64,000 nt of DNA from Prorocentrum cordatum (GCA_963575745.1 CAUYUJ010004002.1:886663-950662), one strand, 5' to 3'. Counted from the first letter of the stretch, positions 1 to 12,089 are shown. Notes: generated by a model from the letters alone, not told the origin. Numbers and translations: made by a program.

Positions 1-600
1 TCGAGGGGGACCCCCAGCCGACCACATATACACACACACACACCCTTAGCCCCCCTCCTCGAATGCTACCCCGAGAAATTTGGGGATCGTACGCCAGCTC
101 ACGATGGGAGCCAGCGAGCTGGCGGGGGCCTCACAACGACTTCCCCCCTCCACAGACGCCAGTTGTGAGGCGATCCCTCCTCTTCGATCGCCCTCCCATG
201 TCCTCCTCCCCCATCCCTCCTGCTGGTCTGCTCGGCCATGCTCCACGGTGTTGGAGCGCATGCCTGTGCGTTCTGCATCGTGCGTTTGTGCTGCGTGTTT
301 GTCCGCCTATGCGACGCTGAGCGCCTGGCTGCCGTCTGTCTGCCTGTCTGTCTGCCTGTCCCCGCCCCCAGCCGACGAGCGAAAGCGGGGAGAACACAGC
401 GCCCGGCACGTTTTGTCGTCGCGGCGCCTGGGGTCAGCGACGGCAGCGGCGGCGGGCGAACATCGACCCCAAAATCTCTCCTGCAGCGCGCTCTGGTCAG
501 ACTTTCGAGGCGAGCACGGGCCGTGGCGGCGAGGGCTGCGCCCCCCCCAGAGGTCCCGAGGCGGCCATGATCACCGAGAGAAGACGACGAAGAACATGAC
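1..600. other. GC-rich sequence without recognised gene
   Basis: No recognisable domain or convincing codon pattern is seen on either strand. A short CTGTCTGC-type run lies near 325-360. Open frames here look like by-products of GC-rich, stop-poor sequence. Confidence 0.5.
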
Positions 601-945
601 GACGACGCCTCCTCCTCCTCCTTTTCCGCCTCCTCCTTCCAGCTTCGAGCAACGGGCCCCTAGTCCTACGAAGGGCTGTGGCCCGAGTTTACTCCACCAC
701 TCCCAGTCTTCGCTCCTCCTCCTTCTTCCTCCTCCTCCTCCTCCCCGCTCCTCCTCCTCATCCTCCTCCTCCTCGTCCTCCTCCTCCGTCCCTCCCTCCC
801 TCCCTCCATCCTTCCCTCCTCCTACTACTCCCTCCTCTCTCATTCCTACTTCCTCCCTCTTCCTCCCTCATCCTGCCCCTGCCCCTGCGGACTCCCTTCC
901 TCCACCCCTTTCCCCTTCAAACAACTCCTCCCTGTCAGACCCCTG
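600..945. repeat. Polypyrimidine (CCT/TCC)n-rich tract
   Basis: The plus strand is almost entirely C and T, built from CTC/TCC triplets with interruptions. Frames through it encode only poly-Pro/Ser/Leu or poly-Glu and are not genes. Confidence 0.85.
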
Positions 946-1017
946 GACGTGTCGGTAGGGCGGACCAGGCGTTTCGCCTGAGACTCCTTCACACTGCATG
1001 ATGCTGCAACTTGGCAT

Positions 1018-1860
1018 GTGCAATCCATTCTGCAATGGAGGTCGGGCGGTTTTCAAAATGTTACTCGTCTTCGCGCAACGCACACTCGTCTTAAAAGTTT
1101 GCAGCAACTTCAAGGATGGAGGGCGGGCGGTTTTCAAAATGTGGCTGTCGCCTTCGCGCCGTGCGTACTCGTCTTGAAAGTTCGTAGCAGCTTCAAGGAT
1201 GGGGGGCGGGTGGTTTTCAACATGTAGCTTCCGCCGTCGCGCCGCGCACATTCGTCTTAAAAGGCTGCCGCAATTTCAATGGTGGAGGGTGGGTGACTCT
1301 CGCCTTCGCGCCGCGCGCATTTTTCTTAACAAGGTATACCAGTTCCGTGGGCTCGTATGGTTGAGATTACAGTAATGGTGCTCTGGGACGGTTTAGGAGC
1401 GTCAGGGCGCAGCACTTACGCTGATTCGCGCTGTTGACGTCCAGGGGACGGCATTCTGGCACAATTCGAATTATTAGGACGCAGCAGTGACGTCCACTCG
1501 CGGCGGTGAAATCCCAAGACTTGCGTTTTAGCACGAATATCTAAAGGCTGTCTTCCAAAGGGGCATTTCCATCATGAGAAGGGATCTGCGCGGAGGGAAC
1601 TGAGGAGAAACCTATGACGAGGGACCGATGAATATCTTCTGGGTACCCGTGAAGAGGGAAACTGAAGAGAGGGCTTATTGCAACATCGTTGATGCTTCTT
1701 TGGTTTGCACTGGCGCGCCTCCTCCTCAACCTCCTCCTCCTCCTCCTCCTCCTCGTTGTCCTCCTCGTTGTCCTCCTCATCCTCATCCTCTTCATCCTCC
1801 TCCCCCTCCTCCTCCTCCACCTCCTCCTCCTCCTATCCTCCTCCTCCTCCTCCTCCTTTT
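1018..1860 (+). repeat. Dispersed repeat element, copy 1 (80-bp modules plus CCT tail)
   Basis: Four degenerate modules of about 80 bp (1040-1330) share GGGCGG(G/T)GGTTTTCAA and GCGCCGCGCACATTCG. A middle part (1330-1545) contains an internal duplication of about 60 bp, and a third part (1545-1725) includes TTATTGCAACATCGTTGATG. It then runs into a CTC tract. The same order of parts is found on the opposite strand at 27540-28217, so this is a dispersed element and not local low complexity. No coding capacity is seen. Confidence 0.75.
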
Positions 1861-2010
1861 CCTCCTCCTCCTCCCTCCTATCCTCCCTCCTCCTCCTCTC
1901 TCCCTCCTTTCGGACCTGCCTCTTCGGAGGCAGGCCAATCCATATTCCATATTCCTCTCTCCCTCCTCCTATCCTCCTCCTCTCTCCCTCGCTCCTCCTC
2001 CTTCTCTCCC
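1725..2010. repeat. Polypyrimidine (CCT)n tract
   Basis: Long runs of CTC/CCT on the plus strand. It forms the tail of the preceding dispersed element; the opposite copy also ends in a CTC-type tract. Confidence 0.8.
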
Positions 2011-3480
2011 ACCTCCCCGCGCCCGCGCGCTCTCCAGCGTGTGCGTGCGACAGGGGAGGCAGAGGGAGGGAGGGCCCCTCGGCGCCGCTCGCCCCCTCTG
2101 GGCCTCAGGAGGAGGGGGGGGGGCCAGGAGGGGGGGGGGGGCGCCCGAGGTCCAGACACGCTCGCGCTGCGCAAAAAGAAGGCACGACGGAAGTTAGTGT
2201 CGGACAGTTTCGGCCGCTGGGGGCCGTCGCCAGGCCCCCGGAGAATCAGATAACTTCTCGGTATGAAACACCGGCCGTGGGGAAAGGGTCGGGACTTCTG
2301 GAGACCCCGCATGGAACAACATGTAATATAAAGTAATCATATAAATCTATGGGACGTCTGGGTTCTCCCCTCGAGATCTTTGATATCACGCACTGCAGGA
2401 CAAGCCCATGGAAGAATATGAGGGAGGGCGGGAAGGAAGAGAAGCAGGAAGAGCAGGAGGAGGAGGAGGAGGAGGAAGAAGAGGGACGAGGATCTCTCCT
2501 GGGAGGATGCCCCCGAGCAGAAGCGTGGACATGGTGGTGACCATGTCTGAGCATTTGGCATTCGGGTGGACGTTCTTCTCGAGGTCGGTGCCCTTGGCGA
2601 GCTGGGTGAAGACGATCGCGAATGTGTAGATGATCATGACCTCACACAGTGGAGGATGCCAGCGCTCGCCAAGAGAAGAGGCGGATGGACGGTCAAGAGT
2701 TAAGAACAAAGAGAAGATGAAACACAAGACAAGAGAAGAACCATCTGTCTCCGAAATGCCCAGTCAGACATGCTACATTCTAACAGGCGCGCGCGATTTA
2801 CTGTACAACGTGTAGTGCACCAAGTGAATGGACATCAAGCTGACGACAAAGAGGAAGAGGAGGACAGGGACAACGACGACTCGACGACGAGGAAGGAGGA
2901 TTCTCCCCTCCCCGCCTCTCTTCCCCTCACCTCCTCTCCCCACTCCTCCATCCTCTTCTCCCCTCCCTGCACCTTCCCCCATCCTCTCTGGCGTCCCTCA
3001 CCCACTCCCCTCCCCCTCTCCATCCCCCCCGCCACCCCGGATCCCACCTCGGGTGCATGAGCTGACTTCGCTTGTTCTACGCCGCAGCGCTGCAGAGGCA
3101 GTCCGCACGCGCGCTCGGGCAAGCCAGGCGACGCCATTGCGAATCGACCGGCAGCAGGAGCCGACCACGCACGCTGCAGCACGCACGGAGACGCCGCGAG
3201 CGGCGCTGCGCACTGCTGGAACCACTCGCCCGCCGCTGCTGCCTCGCCTCTGCTGCCGCTGCCGCCGTGCGCCGCCGGGCACGACGCTCGCGATGCACTG
3301 CCGCTGGTGTTCCGCCTCGCCTCGCCCTCTGCATGCATTCGTTCGACACCTCCTGCGGGGGACTCGGCTGACAGGTGGCACAGCGGAAAACAAGTAAGGA
3401 GGAGGCGGAGGAGGAAGCGGAGGAGGAGGAGGAGGCGGAGGAGGAGGAGGCGGAGGAGGAGGAGGAGGATTAGGAGGAGC
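2011..3480. other. Mixed GC-rich region with GGA and CCCT tracts, no gene
   Basis: Contains a purine tract at 2440-2495, a C/T-rich stretch at 2900-3045 and a GGA repeat at 3390-3475. Between them there is no recognisable protein or RNA gene. Confidence 0.5.
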
Positions 3481-3659
3481 TGCATGGACGGCCACATGTG
3501 ACCCCCAGCCCTGCTAAATGCCGCACCCTCGTGTGGTCGGGTGCTTGGTTTGACTCTGCAGCGCCCCGCGTCTCTCACCTCACCTCCCCATCCTCCCCTC
3601 CTTTGCATCTGCCATCAGCATTCCCCTTCCCAGCCTTGCCTCTGCCCTCCGATGTCCAT

Positions 3660-4190
3660 GTCGGCACACCAACCCGTAGGGTGCTCCACCGAGGGCCCCA
3701 CTTTCGTCCCCCCGCTCGTTCGGGCACAACCCTCACACATGCCGCGGCCCCAAAGGGAGCTCCACCGAAGGCCCCAGTGGCGGTGTTCGCATATCGCCGC
3801 GCCCATTTCGGCATAACTCACACGTTTCGCCGCCCCGTAGGAGCTCCACCAGAGGCCTCAATGGCAGGGCCCGCATGGCGTCCCCCGCCCATTACGGCAC
3901 ACCCACCACTCGCACGCTTCGCAGTACCATAAGAAAGCTCCACCGAATGCCCCAATGGCAGGGCCCGCGCGGCGTCCCCCCGCCAGTTTGGCGCACCCTC
4001 ACACGCTCCGTGGCCCCATTGGGAGCTCCACCGAAGGCCCCAGCGGCAGGGCCCTCACGGCGTCCACCACCCGCCCATTTCGGCACACTCTCGCACGCTT
4101 CGTGGCCCATGCGGAGCTCCACCGACGGCATCAGTGGCAAGGTCCGAATGCCACTCCGCCGCCCCTGTCGGCGAACTCCTCACACGTTTC
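3660..4190 (-). repeat. Satellite array, reverse copy (about six 84-90 bp units)
   Basis: Units read GGAGCTCCACCGAAGGCCCC on the plus strand, followed by a cacaCGTTTCG..GGCCCCAT segment. This is the reverse complement of the 90-bp units at 54.1-55.7 kb. Units are more diverged here than in the large array. Confidence 0.8.
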
Positions 4191-4378
4191 GTGCCCCTCA
4201 CTCGCACTGCCCAAGCTCCGTACCTCTCGCGGCGTGCTTCTTTGAGAAGAGGGTCGTATCCTGCGTTATCCCCAAGTGCATAGGACTGGGTTTTCGCGAA
4301 GCGAACTCTATCACTCCCCCAGGGTGAATTCGAATTGGAAAGGCTCCCGTGATGTAGCGATTTCCTGCTTTTTGTTCG

Positions 4379-4410
<32 letters not shown>

Positions 4411-4716
4411 ATATATATGTATATGTATATGTATCTGTATATGTACATGTATCTGTATATGTATATGTATGTGTATATGTATTTGTATATGTATAAGTGT
4501 ATATATATGCACATATATATATATATATATATATATATGGATATATGTATGTGTATATGTATGTATGCATGCATGCATGCATGCATGTATGCATGTATGT
4601 ATGCATGCATGCATGCATGTATGTATGTATGTATGTATGTATGTATGTATGTATGTACAAAAGTATGTGTGCATATTTATTTATTTATTATATATATATA
4701 TATATAGACCGACTCA
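4379..4716. repeat. GTATAT / GTATGCAT microsatellite
   Basis: A run of GTATAT hexamers passes into GTAT and GCAT tetramers and ends in ATTT/TATA repeats. It is AT-rich against the GC-rich surroundings. Confidence 0.9.
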
Positions 4717-4734
4717 TTCTATACTTTTATAGGG

Positions 4735-5400
4735 CCGGGGACCCCAGAAAAAAAAGCAACCCCCTCCCCCACCTAACGAATTTGGCCCACCCTGGGCCTC
4801 TCGGGCAACCCTCTAGACGACCCGGGAGAGCCCCACGAGAACCCGAAGACGGCCCCAGAAGCCTCCAAGCGTTCCGGCGCGCTCCCGAAACGACCCCCGA
4901 GAGCCACAAGACGGTCCACGACAACCCCAAAGAAGCCGTCATACCCCCAAAGATCGCTCCAAAATGTCCCAAGAAGTCTCCAAGAGCACTCCCAAGAAGA
5001 CCCGACGAGGCAAGATTCATTGTTTCTCTGCTGGTTTGCGTGAATGTTGGGGTTATCCTCTTTTCGGCTTCCCGACGCTCCAAGACGGCGGTCTTCTGGG
5101 CGTCCGAAGCCGCCTGGAAGGCTCGAAAATCGCCCCACAACCATCCGAAAGGGCTTCCAGGCAGTCCAAGAGAGCCCCAAAACGGCACAACAGGGTTCCA
5201 AGATGGCCTAAGAGAGCCCCATGACGGACCAGCAGGGCCCCAAAACACCCTCCGAAACATTCTAAATCGTGACCCGGTCGTTCAGGGAGACCGCGGTTGG
5301 AGGCAGGGTGGCCCGAGGAAATCCCCAGAAGCCCCCAGAAGACGTCCAGGAGGGTTCCAAAAGGCCGTAAGAACGCGTGACAAGTTTTTGTGAGGCCCCC
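4735..5400 (+). repeat. Degenerate CCAAGA/CGGCCC minisatellite
   Basis: Repeated short motifs of the type CCCAAGACGGCCC and GAGAGCCCCA at roughly 9-15 bp spacing. The same motif family recurs at 7.4-8.05, 17.2-17.7, 25.4-25.8, 26.0-26.6 (reversed), 34.1-34.4, 39.2-39.4, 41.9-42.2 and 44.3-44.8 kb. Confidence 0.65.
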
Positions 5401-6680
5401 AGAAACTCTCCAAGGAGGAGCCTCCGCAAAAAAAGCTGCGGAGGATGGGGAAACAACGCAGGGTATAGCGAATGAGGAAAAAGAAACATTGAGGAATAAT
5501 CACGAATAACATTATGATAACGGCGATGCCGGACAAGGCAACAAGGAATGTTCGCTAAATTGTCGGCTTCACCTTCCTGCTATTCCGCCTGCATACCAAA
5601 CCTCAAGGACAAAGGTGTCGCGCCAATGCAGTCTTGCACACATCTTTATACATACATATATAGATATAGATATATGAAAATAGATTCAGCCCTGGGGGAT
5701 CTGAATCGGAAGGGCGTCCGTGGCAAAGCGACGCCCTGCAGGAGGTGTCACATACCCGAGTGTTGTGTGGACCGACAGGGGGTAGGGTTCAAATGGGGCC
5801 GCGAGGAGTCAGGAGGAGGAGAGGAGGAGAAAAAGTGCAGCACGATTCTGGCAGCAGGGTGAAGTTCTGGGGCAACCTAGAGGACTGCGTCCAGTTATCG
5901 GGCCTGACTTGCGCCCTGCTTAACGCCCTGAATACAATACCTTAGGGGCGGGCCCATGGGGAAGCGAGAAGGGGCTGGCCTTCTCGGAGGGCTCGGAAGG
6001 CCTCGGGTCTTCTGAGCAGTTGTCTAAAGCCTTCCCCAAAAGGCACACAACAACTTCTCAGAAGGCCAGAGGGCTTCCGAGAAGCCCCGCCGCCATCTGA
6101 GAAGGCCTGCTCCTTCTCACTTCCCCCCCCCGCTCGCCGCCGAGGACGGGGACCAGGAGGCACATGATCACAACCACCGTGCGGGCGACGATCACGATTC
6201 CGCGGCCGATCACCATCAGCTCTGGCACTGCCTGCGGGAGTTGCGCGAGGCTGCCAGGCGAGGCATCGACGACGGGGGTGTCCGACCGTGCCGTCGACAT
6301 CCATCTCCCCCGGCTCAACATCTGCCCTAACCTCCAACTGCTCCCCCTCCGCAACCTCTCTTCCTTCTCCGTCTCTCCTCCTCCATCCACCCTCTGCACC
6401 CGCCGCCCCCTTTACCTTATCGCCCCCCTCCTCCTCCTCCTTCAACTGCTGCTGCTGCTGCTGCTGCTCCTGCTGCTCCCCATTATCCTCCTTCACCTGG
6501 AACTTCGAAGTGAACGCACTTATCAGACTGCAACGTTCCGAGAGACTGACTCGAAGGATCCCTTCTCGGCCACCACGCAGTGTCAGGAAGGCACAACGCG
6601 ACTCCCCCAAGCGACGCCTGCACCTCGGGATTCCTGCGCTGCTCCCTTGAGAAACCGGAGGGGCACTTTGGGATTGCGGC
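5401..6680. other. Unassigned region
   Basis: Contains a short TATA-type run (5645-5680), repeated TCTGAGAAGGC/CTTCCGAGAAG motifs in both orientations (5965-6115) and CTC/CTG runs (6425-6480). No gene recognised. Confidence 0.45.
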
Positions 6681-6684
6681 CGCT

Positions 6685-6930
6685 GCCCTGTGGGCGGGCG
6701 CCCACGGGGCGCCACGTGGGCGCCCCGTGCTTGGGAAATGTGCCGAAGTCTCGCCCGGAGGGCGCCCCGTGGGCGCCGCGCGTTTGGGGGTAGGCCGACG
6801 AAATCTGCCCCGTGCCCGCCCGGTGGGCGCCTCGCGGGAGCACCGCGCCGGAGGCCCTCGCCGGGTGTGCGCCGACGCCTGGCCCGGTGCCCGCCCGCGG
6901 GCGCCTCGTGGGCGCCGCGATGTCCTGCGC
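6685..6930. repeat. GGGCGCC-rich self-complementary repeat
   Basis: The block repeats GGGCGCC(C)CGTGGGCGC many times. Because GGGCGCCC is its own complement, the block can fold on itself extensively. The low stop-codon density explains the long frames on both strands. Confidence 0.65.
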
Positions 6931-7189
6931 CACGCAGAGTCTGCCGACACAAGGGAGTCCTGCCAGCCCTCTTGGCGCTGGTGGTCCAGAGCGTTTCCCC
7001 TTCCACCTTCCCGCGTCCCCGCTTCCCTTTCGGGGAGGGGGTTGCCCCGCCCCCTACCCCCCCCCGCTGCCGCTGGACCTGGACGGGGCGCCCCGCGAGC
7101 GGTCAGGGCGTCCTAGATGGCCCAAGATGGCCCCAAGAGGGCGTCAGAGAGCCCAAGATGAGCTCCAAAATGGCTCAAGATAGCGCAAG

Positions 7190-7416
7190 AAGTTTGAAGG
7201 GGGCTGGAAGGCCCAGCCAACAGCTTCGCCTCAGGCGAAGCCAAGCTCCAGCTCTGTTGTAATCTCAAGCAATAGGAAGATCCTTTTGGTCTCGATAGCG
7301 ATTATGTGCCACACGGCGAGGCACAGTCAAATCTGGGCGGCCGGCCGCTTGAGCCAACGCGGCCGCGGGCGCGCGCTCGCTTTCACTCCTTATGTCTCTC
7401 AGCTCGCTTTAGAGTC
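7190..7416 (+). repeat. Dispersed element AAGTTTGAAGG..AGAGTC, copy 1
   Basis: Begins AAGTTTGAAGGGGGCTGG, includes the perfect hairpin GCTTCGCCTCAGGCGAAGC, then GATCCTTTTGGTCTCGATAG and GGGCGGCCGGCCGCTTGAGC, and ends CTCGCTTTAGAGTC. A second copy in the same orientation lies at 41576-41840. Both are followed by CCAAGA-type repeats. No protein-coding capacity seen. Confidence 0.75.
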
Positions 7417-8055
7417 AAGATGCCTCGAGATGGCTCCCAAGATGCTCCAAGACGCCCCAAGACTGTTCCAAGACGGCTCTAAGATGCCAGAAGAGCTCCC
7501 CAAGGATGCCCCCAAGAACCCCCAATCCTTCAAACACCTCTGGATAATCAATGCTTTTTGCTTTTTCGCCTTTTCGCCCCCGATGGCCATTCGAGGCCTT
7601 AAGATAGCTCCAAGATGGCCAAAGAGAGCCCTAAGAGGGGCCCACGGAAGCCCCAAAACGGCCCCAAGAACGCCCAAGGACGCTCCAAGAGCGCCCCAAG
7701 AACGCTCAAAAAGGCGACTTGGGGGTTCCCTAGGAGCGACGCAAATTGAAGGAACCCCCTTCTTTGAGCCTTTTCGCTTCCGATGGCCATCCGAGGCCTC
7801 AAGATGGATCCAAGATGGCCCAAGAGGGCTCCAAGAGCGCTCCCAAGGCTCCCAAGAGCGTTTCAAGAGGGCCCCAAAAGACGCCCAGGAGGCCCCGGGA
7901 GGCCCCAACAGGCGCCCAAGAGGCCTCCAAGAGGCTCCCCAGAGACCCCCAACAGGCCCCAAGAAGCTCTGCGAGGCACCCAAGACGCTCTAAGAGGCGT
8001 CCGGGACCGCCAAGAGGCCCCCAAGACGCTCCAAGAGGCCTCCACTGGGGGACCC
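7417..8055 (+). repeat. CCAAGA(G/T)GGCC degenerate minisatellite
   Basis: Dozens of CCAAGANGG motifs spaced about 9-15 bp apart. Spacings are mostly multiples of three, so long spurious frames appear on both strands. Confidence 0.75.
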
Positions 8056-8560
8056 TTCCTCTGTGTGCTGCCCATTTCCCTGATCGAGGCAAATTCTTTG
8101 GGCATCGTTTCTGGATGGGCTGGTGGGGTTGCGCGAAGCGTCTAGAATAGTTTCTCCCCTCCTCCCCCCTCTCCCAGGGGTAGTGGGTAGCGCGCCCCCC
8201 ATGGGACCCTGCGAATTACATATGAAACTGCCGTATCGATCATTGACCATATGAACACATGTCATCCCAGCCCAAGCGATATCGGCCCGCCTTACCTCTG
8301 TGAGGTGTCGCCCCCCTCCCCCCCGCATCCCTATCAAATTTCATGAGGCGCGCACAAGCGTTCATCTCAATCTATAATATCCCCATGTTCCTTTTGCAGC
8401 AGACCTGCAGAAAGCCCACACGCGCGCACATGTAAACACCATACGAAGCACGTGCGTCCAACAATTACTCCGACGGTAGGACCCCACGCGATAATCTGTT
8501 TAGCTTACCCTTTGCCCTTTCCTCCTCCCCCTGGCGGACACCCTCTCCTCTCGCCCTCTG
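8056..8560. other. Unique sequence, no gene recognised
   Basis: Non-repetitive, moderate-GC sequence. No recognised protein similarity or RNA structure. Confidence 0.45.
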
Positions 8561-8670
8561 CACTGCCCTCTCTTCCTCATTCTATTCCTCTTCCTCTTCT
8601 CCTCCTCCTCCTCCTCCTCCTCCTCCTCCTCCTCCTCCTCCTCCTCCTCCTCCTCCTCCTCCTCCTCTCG
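8560..8670. repeat. (CTC)n microsatellite
   Basis: A nearly perfect CTC run (about 8598-8667) embedded in CTCTTC-rich sequence. Confidence 0.9.
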
Positions 8671-8839
8671 CGCCACCTCCTCCTCGTCGTCGCCCTCCCC
8701 CATGCCCCTTCCCTCCTCATCCTCCTGCTTCTTTTCCATGTGCACCTCCCGTTCCCCCTGGTCGTGGCAAGCAACTCGATTTTCCTCGGCGCCGTCGCCG
8801 CGTCGGCCAGCGCGCGCGCGTTTGCCGACGGCTAGATCG

Positions 8840-8940
8840 CGAAGCCGTCGGGGCAACCCTTCGGGCCAGGCCGTTGGGGCAACCTCGCAGGCCGCAGGGG
8901 CGCGGGAGCCAGCCGTTGGGACAACCCCGCGGGCCTCTAG
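8840..8940. repeat. Three short tandem units GCCGTTGGGGCAACC
   Basis: Three near-identical units containing CCGT(C/T)GGGGCAACC, just downstream of the helicase stop. Confidence 0.6.
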
Positions 8941-8956
8941 GTGCGCGCCGCGGCGC

Positions 8957-10031
8957 TCAGGCGGGCGGCAGCACGAAGCCCAGCTCTGCCGCGAGCTGCT
9001 CCGCCTCAGCCCTGGAATCCACCGCTCTCTTGTCGAACTCCTGGAGCGCCTTCCACAGCGACGCCGGCGGCCCGCGCTCCAGGAACTCTCGCGCGGGCGG
9101 CCGCAGGATCAGCATGTTCCGCACGCGCGTGGCGCGGGAGAACATGACGTAGAGGCGCAGCCACCGCATCTCGTCCGACATGCCCGTGCGGCCAGCGTCC
9201 TCATCCCTGGCGCAGTCGATGGTGGCGCCCTTGCGCAGCGTCTGGCCCTGCGACAGCGTGGAGGCCAGGTAGGACGCATGCGCCAGGGTGAACCCCGAGC
9301 GGCGCACGGTGTGCGCCCCCGAGCTTTGCCACGTGAGCTCCTGCTCGCTGGGCCTGAACATGAGCGAGCTCCTCGCCCGCGCTTCGGCCTCGCCGTCGTC
9401 GGCAGCGCCATCGGCGCCCTGCAGCAGCACCTCGGCGACCTCCTTGTAGATCGGGGACTTCTGGAAGCCGTGCGCCTGCAGCCAGATTCCCTGCGGTAGG
9501 AAAGCGGGGGCGGAAGAGCTGGCCCGGCGCGCACTCCTCGTAGTCCCGCTCGTCGTCTGCGTGAAACCCGAAGGACACGATGGTGGCCCGTTGCTCCTGC
9601 ACGAACCCCAACTTCTTCTTCAGCTCCTCCTGCGCGGCCGTGAACCGGACCTCCATGCCGACGTGCGCTGGTAAAACGCCGTGGATGTATCCCGTCTTGT
9701 GCATGTTCGGGACGTTCAGGAGGCGCCGGCCTGCGTCTGGGTCGCCTTGAATCGTGCCGCACTCGTCTACGGCCTGCAGGAAAACGAGGGGGACGCCGAG
9801 GCGCCGCGCGTCGCGACGAGCGCGCGTGTTGATCCACCTCGCCAGCGTCTCCCAGTATATGCCCATGCCGTAGCCGAGCCGGAAATTATCGTGCTGGTGC
9901 CGTGGGTCCAGGACGCCGTGGTTGTCCGAGGCCAACGTCTTCTCCCAGGCAGACCAGACCTCTGGTGGGAAGCGCTTGCCCTCGCGCGTGCAGCCCAAGA
10001 GCGCGATCTGAGGGTCCCCCGGCTCGAAACG
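8957..10031 (-). pseudogene. PIF1/RecD-type DNA helicase, C-terminal part, one frameshift
   Basis: The last exon of an SF1-family helicase. Upstream (to about 9508) the frame carries FEPGDPQIALLGCTR, YGMGIYWETLARWI and the PIF1-like HVGMEVRFT / GFVQEQRATIVSFGF segment. From about 9500 to the TGA at 8957 a second frame carries FTLAHASYLASTLSQGQTL, matching helicase motif V (SQGQTL), and LRLYVMFSRATRV, matching motif VI (YVxxSR). One extra base within TTTCC at 9498-9503 accounts for the switch; removing it would keep the expected continuous pattern. The Walker A/B part is absent. An AG acceptor fits at 10032-10033, with coding starting at 10031 and the 160-bp repeat array as upstream intron. 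The family role is ATP-driven DNA unwinding. The copy may be a decayed gene or contain a sequence error. Confidence 0.75.
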
Positions 10032-10035
10032 CTTT

Positions 10036-10965
10036 GCAAGAGCCCAAAAGTGACGACGGTTACAGGGTTCCAGTGACCCGCTCGGATTAGTTACATGATC
10101 GGCGGGCCCCATAAGGAGGGCGTTCCAGCCTGAGACGTCCTCGCAATTCACTCAGAGACGAGGCTCCCGCCTGATACTTCCTCCATATTCAGGCCTCAAG
10201 AGCCCAAGAATGAAGACAGCTACAAGGTTCCGATGACCCGCTCGGATTAATAACATGATCTGCGGGCCCCATCCGGAAGGGGCTCCCGTCTGAGACTTCC
10301 TCGCAAGTCACTCGGAGACGAGAATCCCGCCTGATACGTCCTCCATATTCAAGCCTCAGAGGCCCAAAAGTGACGACAGTTACAAGGTTCCGATGACCCG
10401 CTCGGATTAGTAACATGATCTGCGGGCCCCATAGGGAGGGGGTTCCCGCCTGAGACTTCCTCGCGATTCACTCACAGACGAGGCTCCCGCTCAAGACTTC
10501 CTTCGTATTCGAGCCTCAAGAGCCCCAAATTGACGACAGTTACAAGGTTCCGATGACCCGCTCGGATTAGTTACATGATCGGCGGGCCCCATAAGGAGGG
10601 GGTTCCAGCCTTAGACTTCCTCGCAATTCCCTCAGAGACGAGGCTCCCGCCTGATACTTCCTCCATACTCAGGCCTCAAAAGCCCAAAAGTGAGGACGGT
10701 TACAAGGTTCCGATGACCCGCTCGGATTAGTAACATGATCTGCGGGCCCCATAGGGAGGGGGCTCCCGTCTGAGACTTCCTCGCAATTCACTCACAGACG
10801 AGGCTCCCGCCAGATACGTCCTGCATAGTCAAGCCTCAGAGGCCCAAAAGTGACGACAGTTACAGGGTTCCGATGACCCGCTCGGATTAGTAACGTGATG
10901 TGCGGGCCCCATAGGGAGGGGCTCCCGCCTGAGACTTCCTCGCAATTCACTCAGAGGCTCCCGCC
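10036..10965. repeat. 160-bp tandem repeat, about six units
   Basis: CCCGCTCGGATTAG recurs at 10077, 10237, 10397, 10557, 10717 and 10877, a constant 160-bp period. Each unit also holds GCGGGCCCCATANGGAGGG and GACGAGGCTCCCGCCTGA. The array abuts the helicase coding segment. Confidence 0.95.
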
Positions 10966-11370
10966 TGATGACGACATGATGAGTGAGCGAATGATGATGA
11001 TGACTGTGTGACGAATGCGTGATGGTGATGATGATGATGAGGATGAGGAATATGATGATGATGATGATGATGATGATGGCCACTGAGTGGGCGATCGAGA
11101 GATTAGGATGGAAATGGTGACGGTGATGTTGAGAGTGGCGGCGGTCCTGCCGTCGGAAGACCACTGCCTCCGAAGCCTATTGAGGATGAGTGAGTAATTG
11201 AGTGAGTGAGTGGGTTATCGAGTGGTGATGATGGTGACGACGATGATGATGATGATTAGTGATGACGGAGATGGTAGTTGATGGTGATGATGATGGTAAT
11301 GATGATGAGTGTGTGCGTGTGATGACGATGATGGTGTTTGATGGTGATGATGATGGCGATGATGGTGAGT

Positions 11371-11418
<48 letters not shown>

Positions 11419-11420
11419 AA
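10966..11420. repeat. GATG/GATGGT repeats and a (GA)n run
   Basis: Degenerate GATGATGGT repeats at 10966-11370 are followed by an uninterrupted GA run near 11371-11415. Confidence 0.9.
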
Positions 11421-12080
11421 AAGGAAAGGGGGTGTGTGAGATCCTGCGCGGCGTGTGCAGAGAAAACAAGAACCCCACTTTGGATGTGGGGAACAACTTC
11501 AGCATAATAACGTATGACTCCGTCCGCTTCCAATCGAAATCCCAACGCATGTTCTAATCGCGCGCACTTGCTGCAACCATGGGACAATCATATGGGTTTG
11601 CCAAATGCGTCCACACCCCGGATTCGTATCTCACCACGCGGTTTACTTGCATTGACCGAACATGCGCCCCACGCGCGAATCCACATCAATTAACACCATG
11701 CATGCGGGCCACACACACACACGCGCCGCCGCGCGCACATGTCGAAATCATGTCGGTGATGTACTGCCCGGGGTCAATCCAGACCTGGCCGGGCCAGTCA
11801 GGCGTTGCAAGAACTTGCCAGATCCTGCAGGATCCTGCGCCCAAACCTGGGTCAATGCGCCCGTGGCCCTGCAGGGTCCTGCAAGATCCGGCGCTCTGCA
11901 TGACCCCGTTTGCAGCGACCTCCGTCTCGTGAGCCCGATCATTCGAAAACATGTGGGTTCTGGCGCGTCCCAAAGTTAGCTCTTCGAAAGCACATGGGAA
12001 GCCACGCGCTGTTCAAAACACGCATGCCACATGCATGAGAAGTGTGCGCGCACAATTTTTCACCATCGCCCTCATCAGCA
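11421..12080. other. Unique sequence with a small imperfect inverted repeat
   Basis: No gene recognised. Imperfect ends CGGGGTCAATCCAGA and, inverted, CGGGGTCATGCAGA bracket about 11769-11908, with repeated GATCCTGCAGGATCCTGC between them. Confidence 0.4.
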
Positions 12081-12089
12081 CCATCGCGT

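Noticed and set aside
7348-7357. Exact 10-base match (minus strand TTGGCTCAAG) to the 3' end of the dinoflagellate spliced leader
   Set aside because: It lies inside a dispersed repeat; the second copy at 41.77 kb has a mismatch there, no gene follows, and a 10-base match is expected by chance about once in ten such windows.
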